From the NCBI RefSeq assembly GCF_009296175.1, contig NZ_VOSK01000050.1, forward strand, positions 1 through 33,004: a stretch of DNA of 33,004 nt, written 5' to 3'. The notes under the pieces are model-generated. The model did not search any database. It was not told the origin of the DNA and saw only the letters and a list, made by a program, of their open reading frames with translations. Shown here piece by piece: positions 1 to 8,476 of this stretch. The stretch's first letter is position 1. Each line of letters starts with the position of its first letter. This DNA comes from Microvirga tunisiensis (GTDB taxonomy: Bacteria > Pseudomonadota > Alphaproteobacteria > Rhizobiales > Beijerinckiaceae). The translations under genes and the position numbers were made by a program.

Positions 1-283
1 GAATGTCGATCAGGGCGAGCAGCAGGCCGGCGACCCAGAAGATGTGCATGTGCGTGAAGAGAGCCAGCAGGCCCAGCACGGCGACGATCTCGAACTGCAG
101 CTTGTGCGACCTGTGCGCCATGCGCTCTGGCAAGGTATGCAAGCGCAGGAACAACAACCCTACGGCCATCACGGCGATGACCAGAAACACGGCCATGACC
201 ACCATGAAAGTGTCGGTCTCGCCAGGGGCGGTGATGAAGGCCGGCAGATGATGAGGCGCGGCAGGATTAAGCGACGCAGTCAT
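1..283 (-). CDS. Small integral membrane protein, partial (C-terminus beyond window)
   Basis: An open frame runs from an ATG at 283 off the left edge, giving at least 94 residues without a stop. A purine-rich GGGAGAG ribosome-binding site lies about 5 bases before the ATG. After a short Ala/Pro/His-rich N-terminus there is a hydrophobic segment at about residues 26-46 (MVVMAVFLVIAVMAVGLLFL), a basic His-containing loop (PERMAHRSHK), and a second hydrophobic stretch from about residue 67 to the edge. This is seen directly; I do not recognise the family and assign no function. The 5' leader contains two strong hairpins, listed separately, so expression may be controlled at RNA level (inference). 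Confidence 0.6.
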   Translation of the reverse strand, partial: MTASLNPAAPHHLPAFITAPGETDTFMVVMAVFLVIAVMAVGLLFLRLHTLPERMAHRSHKLQFEIVAVLGLLALFTHMHIFWVAGLLLALIDI

Positions 284-632
284 TGCGGCTCTCCCGATCC
301 CGTTTGGATCAGAGCTTCCCGCCTCGATGCCCGAGAGCCGGGCCTCGCGAGACGGGGCCTTATGACGAACTCACGTCTCGAGGCACCGTTGGGCATGGAA
401 AGCCTCCTCGCTGATGAGCGTCTCCGCTGACGCGGGTGACATCAGACGGCTGAAGCGGTGCCCCTGTTCTTGGTCTCGGTGCGACCGCCATCACGGAATG
501 TCACCAAAGGCCCTTTTCAACAGTGCCGGTTTCTTTGGTGAGGTGTTGATGCAGCGTAAGAACAATCCGGCCCTGGGTAAATACGATAATAAGCGCAAGC
601 TCTCATCGAAGCCTGCTCTTCATGGCTATCCA
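284..632. other. Intergenic region with structured leader
   Basis: No gene is supported here; open frames on either strand lack ribosome-binding sites and look non-coding. The part next to the minus-strand membrane gene (about 329-383) holds two strong hairpins. The part from about 430 to 632 is ordinary spacer between the end of the TIGR02301 gene and that leader, and I see nothing specific in it. Confidence 0.5.
329..383 (-). promoter_or_regulatory. Two-hairpin structured 5' leader of the membrane gene
   Basis: Read on the minus strand, CCTCGAGACG (383-374) can pair with CGTCTCGCGAGG (354-343) apart from a 2-base bulge. It is followed directly by a compact hairpin with arms GCCCG and CGGGC and a 5-base loop (343-329). 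The pair ends about 45 bases before the start codon at 283. It could be a riboswitch-like or translational control leader, a transcription attenuator, or simply stable secondary structure. I could not match it to a named riboswitch class. Confidence 0.3.
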
Positions 633-1217
633 TCACCCGCCGTAGCGGCCGGTGATGTTGCGGGCGAGCTGTTCGCCTTCGCTCAGGAAGCGAACGGAGG
701 CCTCCTGGGCGGACGGAGTGCAGACCCGATAGGTAAGGGCATAGGCCTGATAGCCCTTGTTGTAGGCTCCGGCGAGACGCTCGCGCCGGCCGGGCGTCGT
801 CCCTTCCGCCTCGAGCAGGACCTGCATGCGCCGGCTCCATTCGGTGCCGTCGGGCGCGCTGCAGAGGGGGCGCAGCATCGCGAGCGATCCCATGACTTCG
901 GCGAGCCGCAGCAATTCCTTCTCGTAAGGCGCCGGCGGCGGCTCGACCGCCGGAGCGGGCTCTGCCTGCTGCTGCGGCTGTTGCTGAGCGGCCGGTCTCT
1001 GCGATTGCGGCTGCTGAGGGCGCCGCTGCTGCTGGGGCGATTGCTGCTGCGGTCGATATTGCGGCTGGGGGCGATACGGCTGCTGCGGGACAGGCTGGCC
1101 CGGCTGCGGCCGCGGAGGAACGCCGAAAAGCCGCTCGAAGAAGCCTTGAGCCGCTGCCGGCTGAGGCGCGGCCAGCCAAAGGGCTGGAAGGACGAGGAGC
1201 AGGCCTGTGCGCTTCAT
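633..1217 (-). CDS. TIGR02301 family secreted protein
   Basis: A 194-residue protein starting at ATG 1217, which overlaps the upstream NUDIX stop as ATGA (1214-1217), so the two are translationally coupled. A Sec signal peptide is evident (MKRTGLLLVLPALWLAAPQPAAA). It is followed by a low-complexity Pro/Gln-rich region at about residues 35-95 and then a conserved C-terminal domain with PYEKELLRLAEVMGSL, LRPLC, a Gly-Tyr-Gln-Ala-Tyr stretch and TYRVCT. That C-terminal pattern matches the alphaproteobacterial TIGR02301 family, whose function is unknown. The two cysteines could form a disulfide in the periplasm. The Q/P-rich linker creates long spurious frames on the opposite strand. Placement downstream of a NUDIX gene is typical of the family. 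Confidence 0.85.
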   Translation of the reverse strand: MKRTGLLLVLPALWLAAPQPAAAQGFFERLFGVPPRPQPGQPVPQQPYRPQPQYRPQQQSPQQQRRPQQPQSQRPAAQQQPQQQAEPAPAVEPPPAPYEKELLRLAEVMGSLAMLRPLCSAPDGTEWSRRMQVLLEAEGTTPGRRERLAGAYNKGYQAYALTYRVCTPSAQEASVRFLSEGEQLARNITGRYGG

Positions 1218-1663
1218 GGCGTTGAGTCCTCGCGGGCGAGCCTGAAGGCCTGCTCCAGAATCCCGGTGAGTCCTGCCGTCATCGGCAGAGCGGCGATGTC
1301 TCGTTCCGTGACCCAACGGATTTCCTTTGCTTCCGGACCTGTCTGGGGTTCGCCGGAAACCCAGCGGGCGGCATGGGCGGCGATGACGACGTGATGCTTT
1401 AGATGGCCTTTCTCGTCCCTTTCAATGAATTCGACGGGAGCGATCAGGCCGATGAGCCTGGCCTCAACCCCGACTTCCTCGCGAAGCTCCCGCAAGGCGG
1501 CCTCGCCCAGGGTCTCGCCGGTTTCGACCATGCCGCCGGGCAGCGAGAACAATCCCTCGCTCGGCGGCTTGCCGCGTGCGGCGAGCAGGATGCGCCCCTC
1601 CCGCAGCACGGCGACGGAGGCTGCGAGGATCGGACGGGATGGATAGAGGCGGTCGCTGGTCAT
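1214..1663 (-). CDS. NUDIX hydrolase
   Basis: A 149-residue single-domain NUDIX protein that would hydrolyse a nucleoside diphosphate linked to another moiety, using Mg2+; the substrate cannot be told from sequence. The Nudix box is complete: GGMVETGE, seven residues, then RELREEVGV, at about residues 38-61. The ATG at 1663 overlaps the citrate-synthase-like stop as TGATG. The 3' end overlaps the TIGR02301 start by four bases. All three therefore form one operon read leftward. The cytoplasmic location is inferred from the lack of a signal peptide. Confidence 0.9.
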   Translation of the reverse strand: MTSDRLYPSRPILAASVAVLREGRILLAARGKPPSEGLFSLPGGMVETGETLGEAALRELREEVGVEARLIGLIAPVEFIERDEKGHLKHHVVIAAHAARWVSGEPQTGPEAKEIRWVTERDIAALPMTAGLTGILEQAFRLAREDSTP

Positions 1664-2793
1664 CAGGAAGATTTCTGGGCAGGTGGTTCGTCCGCCGCCA
1701 CATAGCGGGCCCGCGGCCGGATGAGGGCCGCCTGGCTGCGCTGCTCGATGGCATGGGCGAGCCATCCGGCCGTGCGTCCGATGGCAAAGACCGTAAACGC
1801 AGCCCCCACCGGCAGTCCATAGGCCCGCTCCATCATCACGAGAGCCACATCGACGCTGGGACTGTCGCCGGAGGCGTTTGCGATCGTCTTCAGGGTCGTG
1901 GCGTCAGACGCCAGGAGCGGCACATTCTCCAGAAGCGCCTGAGCCCGGGGGTCGCCGTCCGGATAGAGGCGGTGTCGGAAGCCAGGGTGTGGCGCCGTTC
2001 CGGGGTTGTCCAGAAAGGCTCTGACCCGCTCCGTCATCCCCCCATGGTAGGGGCCGCTCAGAGCCACGAGGCCCGCGATCGTCGCATACCGCAGGGAGGC
2101 CCCGGTCGAGGCCGTGACCCGCACCGCGAAGGACGATGAACTGAGTTCATGGTCGGCGCAGAGGACGAGGGCGCGCCGGATCGCATCCGTCGCCTGCAGG
2201 GGAGCCCTCCAGGCAGAAACCAGGTGCGTATGAAGCGGCTCGGTCCCCGGATCGGCGCCACTGGCGGCGGCAGCCATCAGGCGCAGGATTGCCGCCACCT
2301 CTGCCGCCCGGGTTTCCTTGAGAGGCGGCTCCGACAGGAGGCGGACCGCCTGCGCCACGAAGGCATGCGGACCGAAGGCCGGGCCGGGCAGGGGCCTTGG
2401 GATCCGGGACGGGCGGATGAAGGCTTCCTCATCCAGGACGCCGATCAGCAGGCGAGCGGCGTCCTCGAGGCTGGCGGTTCGGGCCAAGGCGACGGCATCC
2501 TGCCCGCGATAGAAGAGGCGCCCATCCTTGATCTGGGTGATGCTCGTTTCCAGCACCGGCAGCCCCCAGTCGAGAGCCGTCGCGGCCGCGACGGCGGGGC
2601 GGCGGTAGCGTGCCTTGCGCTCCACCAGCGTCTCCACGTCCTTCACGGCATAGAGCCGCTGACGCGGATCGTGCGGCGAGGAAAAGGAGCGGATCAGACC
2701 GCGGCTCACATAGGCATAGAGGCTGGCACGGCTGATGCCGAGGCGGGACGAGGCCTCGTCGGCCGATGCGAGATCGAGGGATGCGGTGCTCAT
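1663..2793 (-). CDS. Citrate-synthase-like enzyme with N-terminal MerR-type HTH
   Basis: A 376-residue protein. Residues about 10-58 form a helix-turn-helix resembling MerR/HTH_17 (ADEASSRLGISRASLYAYVS, then RLYAVKDVETLVERK). Residues about 75-360 are a citrate synthase fold. The residues expected for catalysis are visible: His215 in ADHELSSSSF, His250 in GPYHGG, His274 with Arg in FRHRLYPDGDPRA, and Asp315 in SVDVAL. It should condense acetyl-CoA or propionyl-CoA with an oxoacid; whether citrate or methylcitrate is made cannot be told. The ATG at 2793 has no Shine-Dalgarno but is immediately preceded by a tandem 8-bp repeat that could be an operator. It heads the operon with the NUDIX and TIGR02301 genes and is divergent from a second citrate-synthase-like gene 76 bp away. 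Confidence 0.88.
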   Translation of the reverse strand: MSTASLDLASADEASSRLGISRASLYAYVSRGLIRSFSSPHDPRQRLYAVKDVETLVERKARYRRPAVAAATALDWGLPVLETSITQIKDGRLFYRGQDAVALARTASLEDAARLLIGVLDEEAFIRPSRIPRPLPGPAFGPHAFVAQAVRLLSEPPLKETRAAEVAAILRLMAAAASGADPGTEPLHTHLVSAWRAPLQATDAIRRALVLCADHELSSSSFAVRVTASTGASLRYATIAGLVALSGPYHGGMTERVRAFLDNPGTAPHPGFRHRLYPDGDPRAQALLENVPLLASDATTLKTIANASGDSPSVDVALVMMERAYGLPVGAAFTVFAIGRTAGWLAHAIEQRSQAALIRPRARYVAADEPPAQKSS

Positions 2794-2812
2794 ATGTTGA
2801 TATGTTGATTCA
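2794..2812 (-). promoter_or_regulatory. Tandem 8-bp repeat at the start of the HTH-citrate-synthase gene
   Basis: On the minus strand the bases directly before the ATG read ATCAACAT twice in tandem, the second copy running into the start codon. The repeat sits where a Shine-Dalgarno would be, in the 76-bp gap between two divergent citrate-synthase-like genes. A direct-repeat operator bound by the gene product's own HTH domain is the simplest idea. It could instead be part of a promoter for a near-leaderless transcript. Confidence 0.3.
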
Positions 2813-2869
2813 AGATTGACGGTCCGGCAAGTCCGGCCTGAAGCTCTCTCGCGATGAAGGAGAAAGCGC

Positions 2870-3939
2870 ATGACCATTGGACTTGACGATGTGGTAGCGG
2901 CCGAGACAGCTCTCAGTCACGTGGACGGTGAGGCCGGGCGCCTGATCATCGGCGGGCACGATCTCGAGGAACTCGCCGGCCGCGTCGCCTTCGAGGATGT
3001 CGTGGCGATGCTCTGGAGCGGCCTTGCCCCGGAGGTTTCCGCCGATCCTCGCGCGCGTCTCGGCGAGGCCCGGGCGAGGGCTTACGGGCATCTTGCTCCG
3101 CTAGCGGAGCGATTGGCCGGTCTCACCCCCGTCGAGGGCATGCGGCTGCTCCTGGCGAGCCTGGCCGATGCGCAGGAGGACCATCCCGCTCTGGCCGTCG
3201 GGGCCGCCGGCGTTGCGGCCGCCATGGCGGTGCGGGGCGCGCAGGGCCTCGCGCCGGTCGAGCCCGATGCCTCCGCGGGTCACGCAGCCGATATTCTACG
3301 CATGATGCGCAACGGGCCCGCAGCCACGGACGAGGTGCGGGGGCTCGATACCTATCTCGTGACCGTCATCGACCATGGGCTCAATGCCTCGACGTTCACG
3401 GCGCGCGTGGTCGCCTCGACGCAGGCCGGCATCCTGTCCTCCGTCGTGGCCGGGCTCTGCGCCCTGAAGGGGCCGCTGCATGGCGGCGCGCCGGGCCCCG
3501 TGCTCGACATGCTGGATGCGATCGGCAGCCTCGAAAATGGGACGCTTGGCTCGATGCCGCGATGGCTCGGGGCGAGCGCCTCATGGGCTTCGGTCACCGC
3601 ATCTACCGGGTGCGCGATCCGCGGGCGGATGTGCTCAAGGCCGCCATCGGAGGGTTGAAAGGAAAGGACAACCGCATCGCCTTTGCGGAGGCCGTCGAGG
3701 CCACCGCCCTGAAGGTGCTGGAGCGCCGCAAGCCGGGACGCCGGCTCGACACCAATGTGGAGTTTTATACCGCCGTTCTGCTCGACGCGCTGGGCATCCC
3801 CCGCGAGGGATTCACGCCGCTCTTCGCCGCCGGGCGCACGGCGGGCTGGGTGGCCCATGCCATCGAGCAGAGCCGCACCGGCCGCATCATCCGGCCCCAG
3901 TCGCGCTATGTCGGGGCCTGGCCCGCTCAGGCGGCCTGA
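2870..3939 (+). pseudogene. Citrate/2-methylcitrate synthase family gene, 1-bp frameshift
   Basis: With one base restored this would be a 356-residue citrate-synthase-fold enzyme lacking the HTH domain of its divergent neighbour. A good ribosome-binding site (GAAGGAGA) precedes the ATG at 2870. The first frame gives residues 1-224 with IDHGLNASTF and GPLHGG. It then derails at a run of three G at 3539-3541, where the homologous reading (LENG then DAWLDAAM) needs four. The second frame continues from 3541 to the TGA at 3937-3939 with GFGHRIYRVRDPRA and GRTAGWVAHAIEQ. The Asp position reads Glu (NVEFYTA), which as I recall is common in this paralogue group. The unshifted frame ends at 3658 in unrelated sequence. 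It may be a true lesion or a homopolymer sequencing error. Confidence 0.85.
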
Positions 3940-3946
3940 CGGTCTT

Positions 3947-4348
3947 TTACTCCGCCGGCTCCTCCGGCCGCCGCGCCAGACAGGGATCGAGGACGATGTA
4001 GTCGGGATTCGGCCGGCTGTAGCCGCCGGTGATCGTCACCACCTCGCCGACCTTCATGTCGTTGGTCTGGTAGGTGACGCAGAGCACCTTCGGGTCGGGC
4101 GCGGTGCCGCACAGGCCGAGATAGGCTAGCGTGCCGTCGAAATGGACGAGGGCGAGAGGGCCGGTCACGCTGAAATCGATCCGGGTCGCGCCGGTTTCGC
4201 GATCCTTGGTCAATTCCCGCACCTCATGGCATCGCGCCCTGTAGGAGGGCTGCATGTCCGGATCGGCGAACGGGTTTTTCTCGGGCGCCTCTTGGCTTTG
4301 AGCATTCAGCGCCGATCCAAGGACGAGAGCCGTTGCAAAGAGGGACAT
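3947..4348 (-). CDS. Small exported protein of unknown function
   Basis: A 133-residue protein read from ATG 4348, chosen because GAGGAGGG lies about 7 bases upstream; a longer reading to 4387 has no such site. Residues 1-20 (MSLFATALVLGSALNAQSQE) form a signal peptide, suggesting a periplasmic protein. The mature part has four cysteines (RCHEVREL, GLCGTAP, KVLCVTY, DPCLARR) that could form two disulfides, and a central beta-rich stretch. I do not recognise the family. It converges on the broken citrate-synthase-like gene with 7 bp between them. Confidence 0.72.
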   Translation of the reverse strand: MSLFATALVLGSALNAQSQEAPEKNPFADPDMQPSYRARCHEVRELTKDRETGATRIDFSVTGPLALVHFDGTLAYLGLCGTAPDPKVLCVTYQTNDMKVGEVVTITGGYSRPNPDYIVLDPCLARRPEEPAE

Positions 4349-4398
4349 GAAGCGCCCTCCTCGGTGTGCGGCAAACCGCAGGAGCATGGATCACCCGT

Positions 4399-5154
4399 TC
4401 AGACGTGCTGGCCGCCGTTGATGTGGAGTTCCGCGCCGGTGACGTAGGAACTCGCATCCGTGCAGAGGAAATAGATGGCCTTGGCGACCTCGTCCGGGGT
4501 GCCGAGGCGGCGCATCGGCAATTGCTCGACGATCTTCTCCGTCCCTGGCGAGAGGATCGCCGTGTCGATCTCTCCCGGCGAGATGGCGTTCACGCGCACG
4601 CCCAGCGGCCCGAAATCGGCCGCCATCTCGCGAGTCAAGGAAGCCAGCGCCGCCTTGGAGGTGGCATAGGCCGCACCCGCGAAGGGGTGGACGCGCGAGC
4701 CCGCGATGGAGGTCACGTTGACCACCGAGCCCTTGGCCTTCGTGAGTTCGTCCTGCAGGCCCCGGGCCAGCATGATCGAGGCGAAGAAATTGACCTGGAA
4801 GACCCGCAGCCAGTCCTCGTAGCTGGTGTCGAGGGTTCCCAGCCGTGAGCCGCCCGGGCCTTTGGGAGAGATGCCCGCATTGTTCACGAGCGCATGCAGG
4901 CAGCTGCCCTCGACGGCAAGCCGCTCCTTGACCTCCGCGATGGCACGGCGGGTGTCCTGCGCATCCGCAAGATCGACCTGGAGGTGGTCTTCCGGTCCCA
5001 TCTCCCACGGGCAGTTCTCGGGAAAGCCGTGCCGCGAGCAGGTGATGACCCGCCATCCGGCCGCCGAGAAACGCTTGACGGTGGCATGCCCGATCCCCCG
5101 GCTGGCGCCGGTGAGCAGCATGATGCGGCGGGAATTGCTGGGCGAAGAGGACAT
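4399..5154 (-). CDS. SDR family NAD(P)-dependent oxidoreductase
   Basis: A 251-residue classical short-chain dehydrogenase/reductase. The Rossmann dinucleotide motif TGASRGIG is at about residues 15-22, the NNAG motif at about 90-93, and the active-site Ser and YATSK at about residues 147-167. The C-terminal INGGQHV is typical. The substrate is unknown; SDRs act on alcohols, sugars, steroids or acyl groups. No ribosome-binding site of strength is visible before the ATG at 5154, but the first residues fit the family start. It stands alone on the minus strand, 71 bp after the pdxH stop, and could be co-transcribed with it. Confidence 0.9.
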   Translation of the reverse strand: MSSSPSNSRRIMLLTGASRGIGHATVKRFSAAGWRVITCSRHGFPENCPWEMGPEDHLQVDLADAQDTRRAIAEVKERLAVEGSCLHALVNNAGISPKGPGGSRLGTLDTSYEDWLRVFQVNFFASIMLARGLQDELTKAKGSVVNVTSIAGSRVHPFAGAAYATSKAALASLTREMAADFGPLGVRVNAISPGEIDTAILSPGTEKIVEQLPMRRLGTPDEVAKAIYFLCTDASSYVTGAELHINGGQHV

Positions 5155-5225
5155 GGAGGTTCTCTGTAAGAGGGCGCAGACCCTTATCCCGGTTCGGGGT
5201 CAGGGTCTATGGCACGGATCGCGTA

Positions 5226-5876
5226 TCAGGGATACAACCGCACCTTCCGCCAGCCGTCGCCCTCGCGGGTGAAGACGACCCGATCGTGGAGCCGGAACGG
5301 CTTGTCCTGCCAGAACTCGATGGACACCGGCGCGATGCGGAAACCCGTCCAGTAGGGCGGACGCGGCACCTCGCCGATGGCGTATTTGGCCGTGTTCACG
5401 GCCACGGCCTTCTCCAGGGCGAAGCGGCTCTCCAGCGGGCGCGATTGCTGGCTCGCCCAGGCGCCGATGCGGCTGTCGCGGGCGCGGCTCTGGAAATAGG
5501 CGTCGGCTTCCGCGTCGCTGACCACGGTCACCGGACCCCGGGCGCGGACCTGCCGGCGCAGGCTCTTCCAGTGCAGAACGATCGCGGCCTTCTTCTGCCC
5601 GAGCAGCTCGCGGCCCTTGTTGGATTCCGTGTTGGTGTAGAACACGAAGCCGTTCTCGTCGAAGCCCTTGAGCAACACCATGCGGACATTGGGCAGCCCG
5701 GTCTCGTCGACGGTCGCCAGCGCCATGGCGTTGGGATCGTTGGGCTCCGAGGCCTCGGCTTCCGTCATCCAGGCGTTGAAGAGCGCGAAGGGCTCTTGCG
5801 ATTCAGTGAAGTCACCGGTTGTTAACGGGTTCAATGTCTTATCTCGTTCTGTGACTTTTGGTTCTGGGGGATCCAA
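5226..5876 (-). CDS. pdxH: Pyridoxamine 5'-phosphate oxidase
   Basis: A 216-residue FMN-dependent oxidase that converts pyridoxine or pyridoxamine 5'-phosphate to pyridoxal 5'-phosphate in the cytosol. Family sequence is clear throughout: [40 protein letters not shown], a conserved [15 protein letters not shown] block and the C-terminal end VRLYP. The frame opens at a TTG at 5876 after an upstream TGA, with no ATG before the conserved region. A second TTG at 5834, 14 codons in and nearer to a GA-rich stretch, is an alternative start. It is divergent from the surface-antigen gene. Confidence 0.93.
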   Translation of the reverse strand: MDPPEPKVTERDKTLNPLTTGDFTESQEPFALFNAWMTEAEASEPNDPNAMALATVDETGLPNVRMVLLKGFDENGFVFYTNTESNKGRELLGQKKAAIVLHWKSLRRQVRARGPVTVVSDAEADAYFQSRARDSRIGAWASQQSRPLESRFALEKAVAVNTAKYAIGEVPRPPYWTGFRIAPVSIEFWQDKPFRLHDRVVFTREGDGWRKVRLYP

Positions 5877-5933
5877 CGCGTGACGTGGATCAATGCGCGC
5901 CGTTATAGATCAGATGCTTGCCGGAGCGAAGCC

Positions 5934-6359
5934 ATGAAGCTGTTGGCGGTCGGCCTGATCGCCCTGTCCACGAGCGCATGCAGCTTCTCCTTCGGCCTCT
6001 CCGCCTTGGACGATGAAGAACCCAAGTCGACCGGCGCCATTGCCGCCAAGGCGGTCACCCCCCTGTCCGCCGATCTCGACGGCGAGGACTGGCGCCGGGC
6101 CAAGGCGGCGCTCGCGGTGGCCCTCGATCCGCAGGGCCCCGGCACCCAGGTGTCGTGGGACAATCCCGCCACGACCATGAAGGGCACCTTCACGCCGGTG
6201 GGCGCGCCTTTCGTGAAGAACGACGAAATCTGCCGCAGCTTCTCGGCCCATCTGAGCGGCCCTTCCGCATCCTCCCTCCATGGAACGGCGTGCCGCCCTT
6301 CCGGCGGCGAATGGACGATCCAGGAGGTCAAACCCCTGAAGGCCCAGGCCAAAGTTTAG
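5934..6359 (+). CDS. RT0821/Lpp0805-family surface protein
   Basis: A 141-residue exported protein. The start at ATG 5934 opens a signal sequence MKLLAVGLIALSTSAC, with a Cys that may be lipidated although the lipobox is weak. The mature part matches the pattern of the rickettsial-type 17 kDa surface antigen family: a WRRAKAALAVALDP helix, then VSWDNPATTMKGTFTPVG, a CRSFSAHL stretch and GTACRPSGGEWTI near the end. The family probably sits in the outer membrane or periplasm; its function is unknown. The start lies 57 bp from the divergent pdxH start. Confidence 0.8.
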   Translation: MKLLAVGLIALSTSACSFSFGLSALDDEEPKSTGAIAAKAVTPLSADLDGEDWRRAKAALAVALDPQGPGTQVSWDNPATTMKGTFTPVGAPFVKNDEICRSFSAHLSGPSASSLHGTACRPSGGEWTIQEVKPLKAQAKV

Positions 6360-6478
6360 GTCCTGCAAGGTCTAGCTTTAGTCGGGTGTGGCGTTGCAAA
6401 CGGGCAACACTTCGCCCATATGACCGTCAAACCCGTTGAGCTCTCAAGCTCCCAATCCGACGGTTCATGGATTCCACA

Positions 6479-7417
6479 ATGCGAAACCCCTACGACGTTC
6501 TAGGCGTATCCCGCTCCGCGAGCGAAGCGGAGATCAAGAAGGCGTTCCGCAAACTCGCCAAGACCTATCACCCGGACAGCAACAAGGACGATCCCAAGGC
6601 GAAGGACAAATTCGCCGAGGCGAACTCCGCCTATGAGATCCTCGGTGATGCGGGAAAACGTGCCCAGTTCGACCGGGGCGAGATCGATGCGGAAGGCAAG
6701 CCGCGCTTCCAGGGCTTCGAAGGGTTCGGCGGCGGGCGGGGCGGTGCGCGGTCCGAGGACTTTTCCGGCTTCAGCGGCTTCGGCGGCGGCTCCCGGCGTT
6801 CGAGCCGGAGCGGCTTCGGGGCCGATCTCGGGGACGATGTGTTCTCCCAGTTCTTCGCCGACGCCTTCCGCCAGGGTGGCGAGAGCCCACGCCAGAGCCG
6901 CGGTCGCTCCCAGAAGGGCGAGGACGTGTCCGCGACCCTGACCGTGACCCTGGAAGAGGTGGCGCAGGAGGCCAAGAAGCGCATCAGGCTCTCCACCGGC
7001 CGTGACGTGGACGTGGTGATCCCCAAGGGCGTGAGCGACGGCCAGGTGATCCGCCTGCGGGGCCTGGGCCAGGGGGCTCCCGGCATCGATCCCGGCGACG
7101 CGCTGCTCACCATCGCTTTCGCGCGCCATGAGCGCTTCACGCCGGAAGGGTCCGATCTGCGCCTGCGGCTGCCGGTCGAGATCGAGGAGGCGATCCTCGG
7201 CGGCTCGATCCGCGTCCCGACCCTGACCGGCACGGTGGAGATGGCGATCCCGCCCATGACCAATTCCGGCCGCACCTTCCGCCTGCGCGGCAAGGGCCTG
7301 CCCACCAAGACCGGGCACGGCGATCTCTTCGTGACCACGGAGATCAGGCTGCCCGAGGTCGTGGACGAGGAGCTGATCGACTATGCCCGCAAGCGCCGCT
7401 CGGCCAAGGCGAAGTAG
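6479..7417 (+). CDS. DnaJ-family co-chaperone (CbpA-like)
   Basis: A 312-residue type II J-protein. The J domain is at residues 1-65 ([20 protein letters not shown], with the essential HPD in TYHPDSNK). It is followed by a long Gly/Phe/Ser-rich linker to about residue 135 and the DnaJ C-terminal peptide-binding domains ([30 protein letters not shown], and a second half ending near [10 protein letters not shown]). There is no Cys-rich zinc finger, so it is CbpA-like rather than DnaJ proper. It would deliver substrates to DnaK in the cytosol. An ATG four codons upstream (6467) is also in frame; I chose 6479 because homologues as I recall begin MRxPYxVLGV. Neither start has a clear ribosome-binding site. 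Confidence 0.9.
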   Translation: MRNPYDVLGVSRSASEAEIKKAFRKLAKTYHPDSNKDDPKAKDKFAEANSAYEILGDAGKRAQFDRGEIDAEGKPRFQGFEGFGGGRGGARSEDFSGFSGFGGGSRRSSRSGFGADLGDDVFSQFFADAFRQGGESPRQSRGRSQKGEDVSATLTVTLEEVAQEAKKRIRLSTGRDVDVVIPKGVSDGQVIRLRGLGQGAPGIDPGDALLTIAFARHERFTPEGSDLRLRLPVEIEEAILGGSIRVPTLTGTVEMAIPPMTNSGRTFRLRGKGLPTKTGHGDLFVTTEIRLPEVVDEELIDYARKRRSAKAK

Positions 7418-7434
7418 GATAGATGCTGTCGTCC

Positions 7435-7460
7435 GCACGTCATCACCGACCATGACGTGC
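7435..7460. repeat. Perfect 9-bp inverted repeat after the DnaJ-like gene
   Basis: GCACGTCAT (7435-7443) and ATGACGTGC (7452-7460) are perfect arms around an 8-base loop, 18 bp after the dnaJ-like stop. There is no T-tract, so it is not a standard intrinsic terminator. The loop-side bases recall the TCATCACCG part of the REP-like elements elsewhere in the window, so it may be a degenerate REP unit. The rest of the gap up to fabI at 7651 shows only an SD (TAGGTG) close to the fabI ATG. Confidence 0.45.
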
Positions 7461-7650
7461 AGAGGAAAGCGATCGGGCAGGCGAGGTTGCTTCAAGACCC
7501 GCCATTGTCATGGCCGGTGATGAGGTGGTGGGGGTGTCGCTCCAGGCGGCCGGATCGTCTCAAGCCTTATAAGAGGGCTTCCCCGGGGTCGCTCGGTCGG
7601 CTAAAGAGGCCATTCTTTATTGATCTGTCCAGCGACGATCTAGGTGAATC

Positions 7651-8475
7651 ATGGCGGAGACGAAGGCCACCGGCATTCTGGCCGGTAAGCGTGGCTTGGT
7701 GATGGGCGTGGCGAACAACCGTTCGATCGCCTGGGGCATTGCGCAGGCTGCCCGCCAGCACGGAGCGGAACTCGCCTTCACCTATCAGGGCGATGCCCTG
7801 AAGAAGCGCGTCGAGCCCCTGGCGAAGGAACTCGACGCCCATGTGGTCGGCCATTGCGACGTGACGGACGGCGCCACCATCGATGCGGTGTTCGAGGAAG
7901 TGAAGCGCCTCTGGGGCTCCATCGACTTCGTGATCCACTGCATCGCCTTCTCGGACAAGGACGAGCTCACCGGCCGCTACGTCGAGACCTCCGAGGGCAA
8001 CTTCACCAAGTCGCTCCTGATCTCGTGCTATTCCTTCACGGCCATCGCTCAGCGGGCCGAGAAGCTGATGAACGACGGCGGCTCGCTGCTGACGCTGACC
8101 TATTACGGCGCCGAGAAGTGGATGCCGCACTACAACGTCATGGGCGTGGCCAAGGCGGCGCTCGAGGCTTCGGTGCGCTATCTGGCGGCCGATCTCGGCC
8201 CCAAGAACATCCGCGTCAACGCCATCTCGGCCGGCCCGATCAAGACGCTCGCCGCCTCCGGCATCGGCGATTTCCGCTACATCCTGAAGTGGAACGAGTA
8301 CAACTCGCCGCTCCGCCGCACGGTCACCATCGAGGAGGTCGGCGAGACGGCCGCCTATCTCGTCTCCAACATGTCCCGCGGCATGACCGGCGAGATCCTC
8401 CATGTGGATGCCGGCTATCACGTGGTCGGCATGAAGAACCCGGAAGCGCCGGATCTGTCCCTCGACAAAGAGTAA
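7651..8475 (+). CDS. fabI: Enoyl-[acyl-carrier-protein] reductase (NADH)
   Basis: A 274-residue FabI, which performs the last reduction step of each fatty acid elongation cycle. The FabI-type dinucleotide motif GVANNRSIAWGIA is at about residues 19-31. The active-site tyrosine and lysine are in YYGAEKWMPHYNVMGVAKAA, at about residues 151-170. This pattern separates FabI from ordinary SDR enzymes. It is also the target of triclosan-type inhibitors in this family. The ATG has TAGGTG about 5 bases upstream. It is followed 41 bp later by a histidine phosphatase gene, probably in the same transcript. Confidence 0.96.
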   Translation: MAETKATGILAGKRGLVMGVANNRSIAWGIAQAARQHGAELAFTYQGDALKKRVEPLAKELDAHVVGHCDVTDGATIDAVFEEVKRLWGSIDFVIHCIAFSDKDELTGRYVETSEGNFTKSLLISCYSFTAIAQRAEKLMNDGGSLLTLTYYGAEKWMPHYNVMGVAKAALEASVRYLAADLGPKNIRVNAISAGPIKTLAASGIGDFRYILKWNEYNSPLRRTVTIEEVGETAAYLVSNMSRGMTGEILHVDAGYHVVGMKNPEAPDLSLDKE

Positions 8476-8476
8476 C

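Noticed and set aside
414..1394. A 326-codon plus-strand frame rich in Leu and Arg
   Set aside because: It mirrors the Pro/Gln-rich TIGR02301 gene and the NUDIX gene on the other strand; no start signal or domain.
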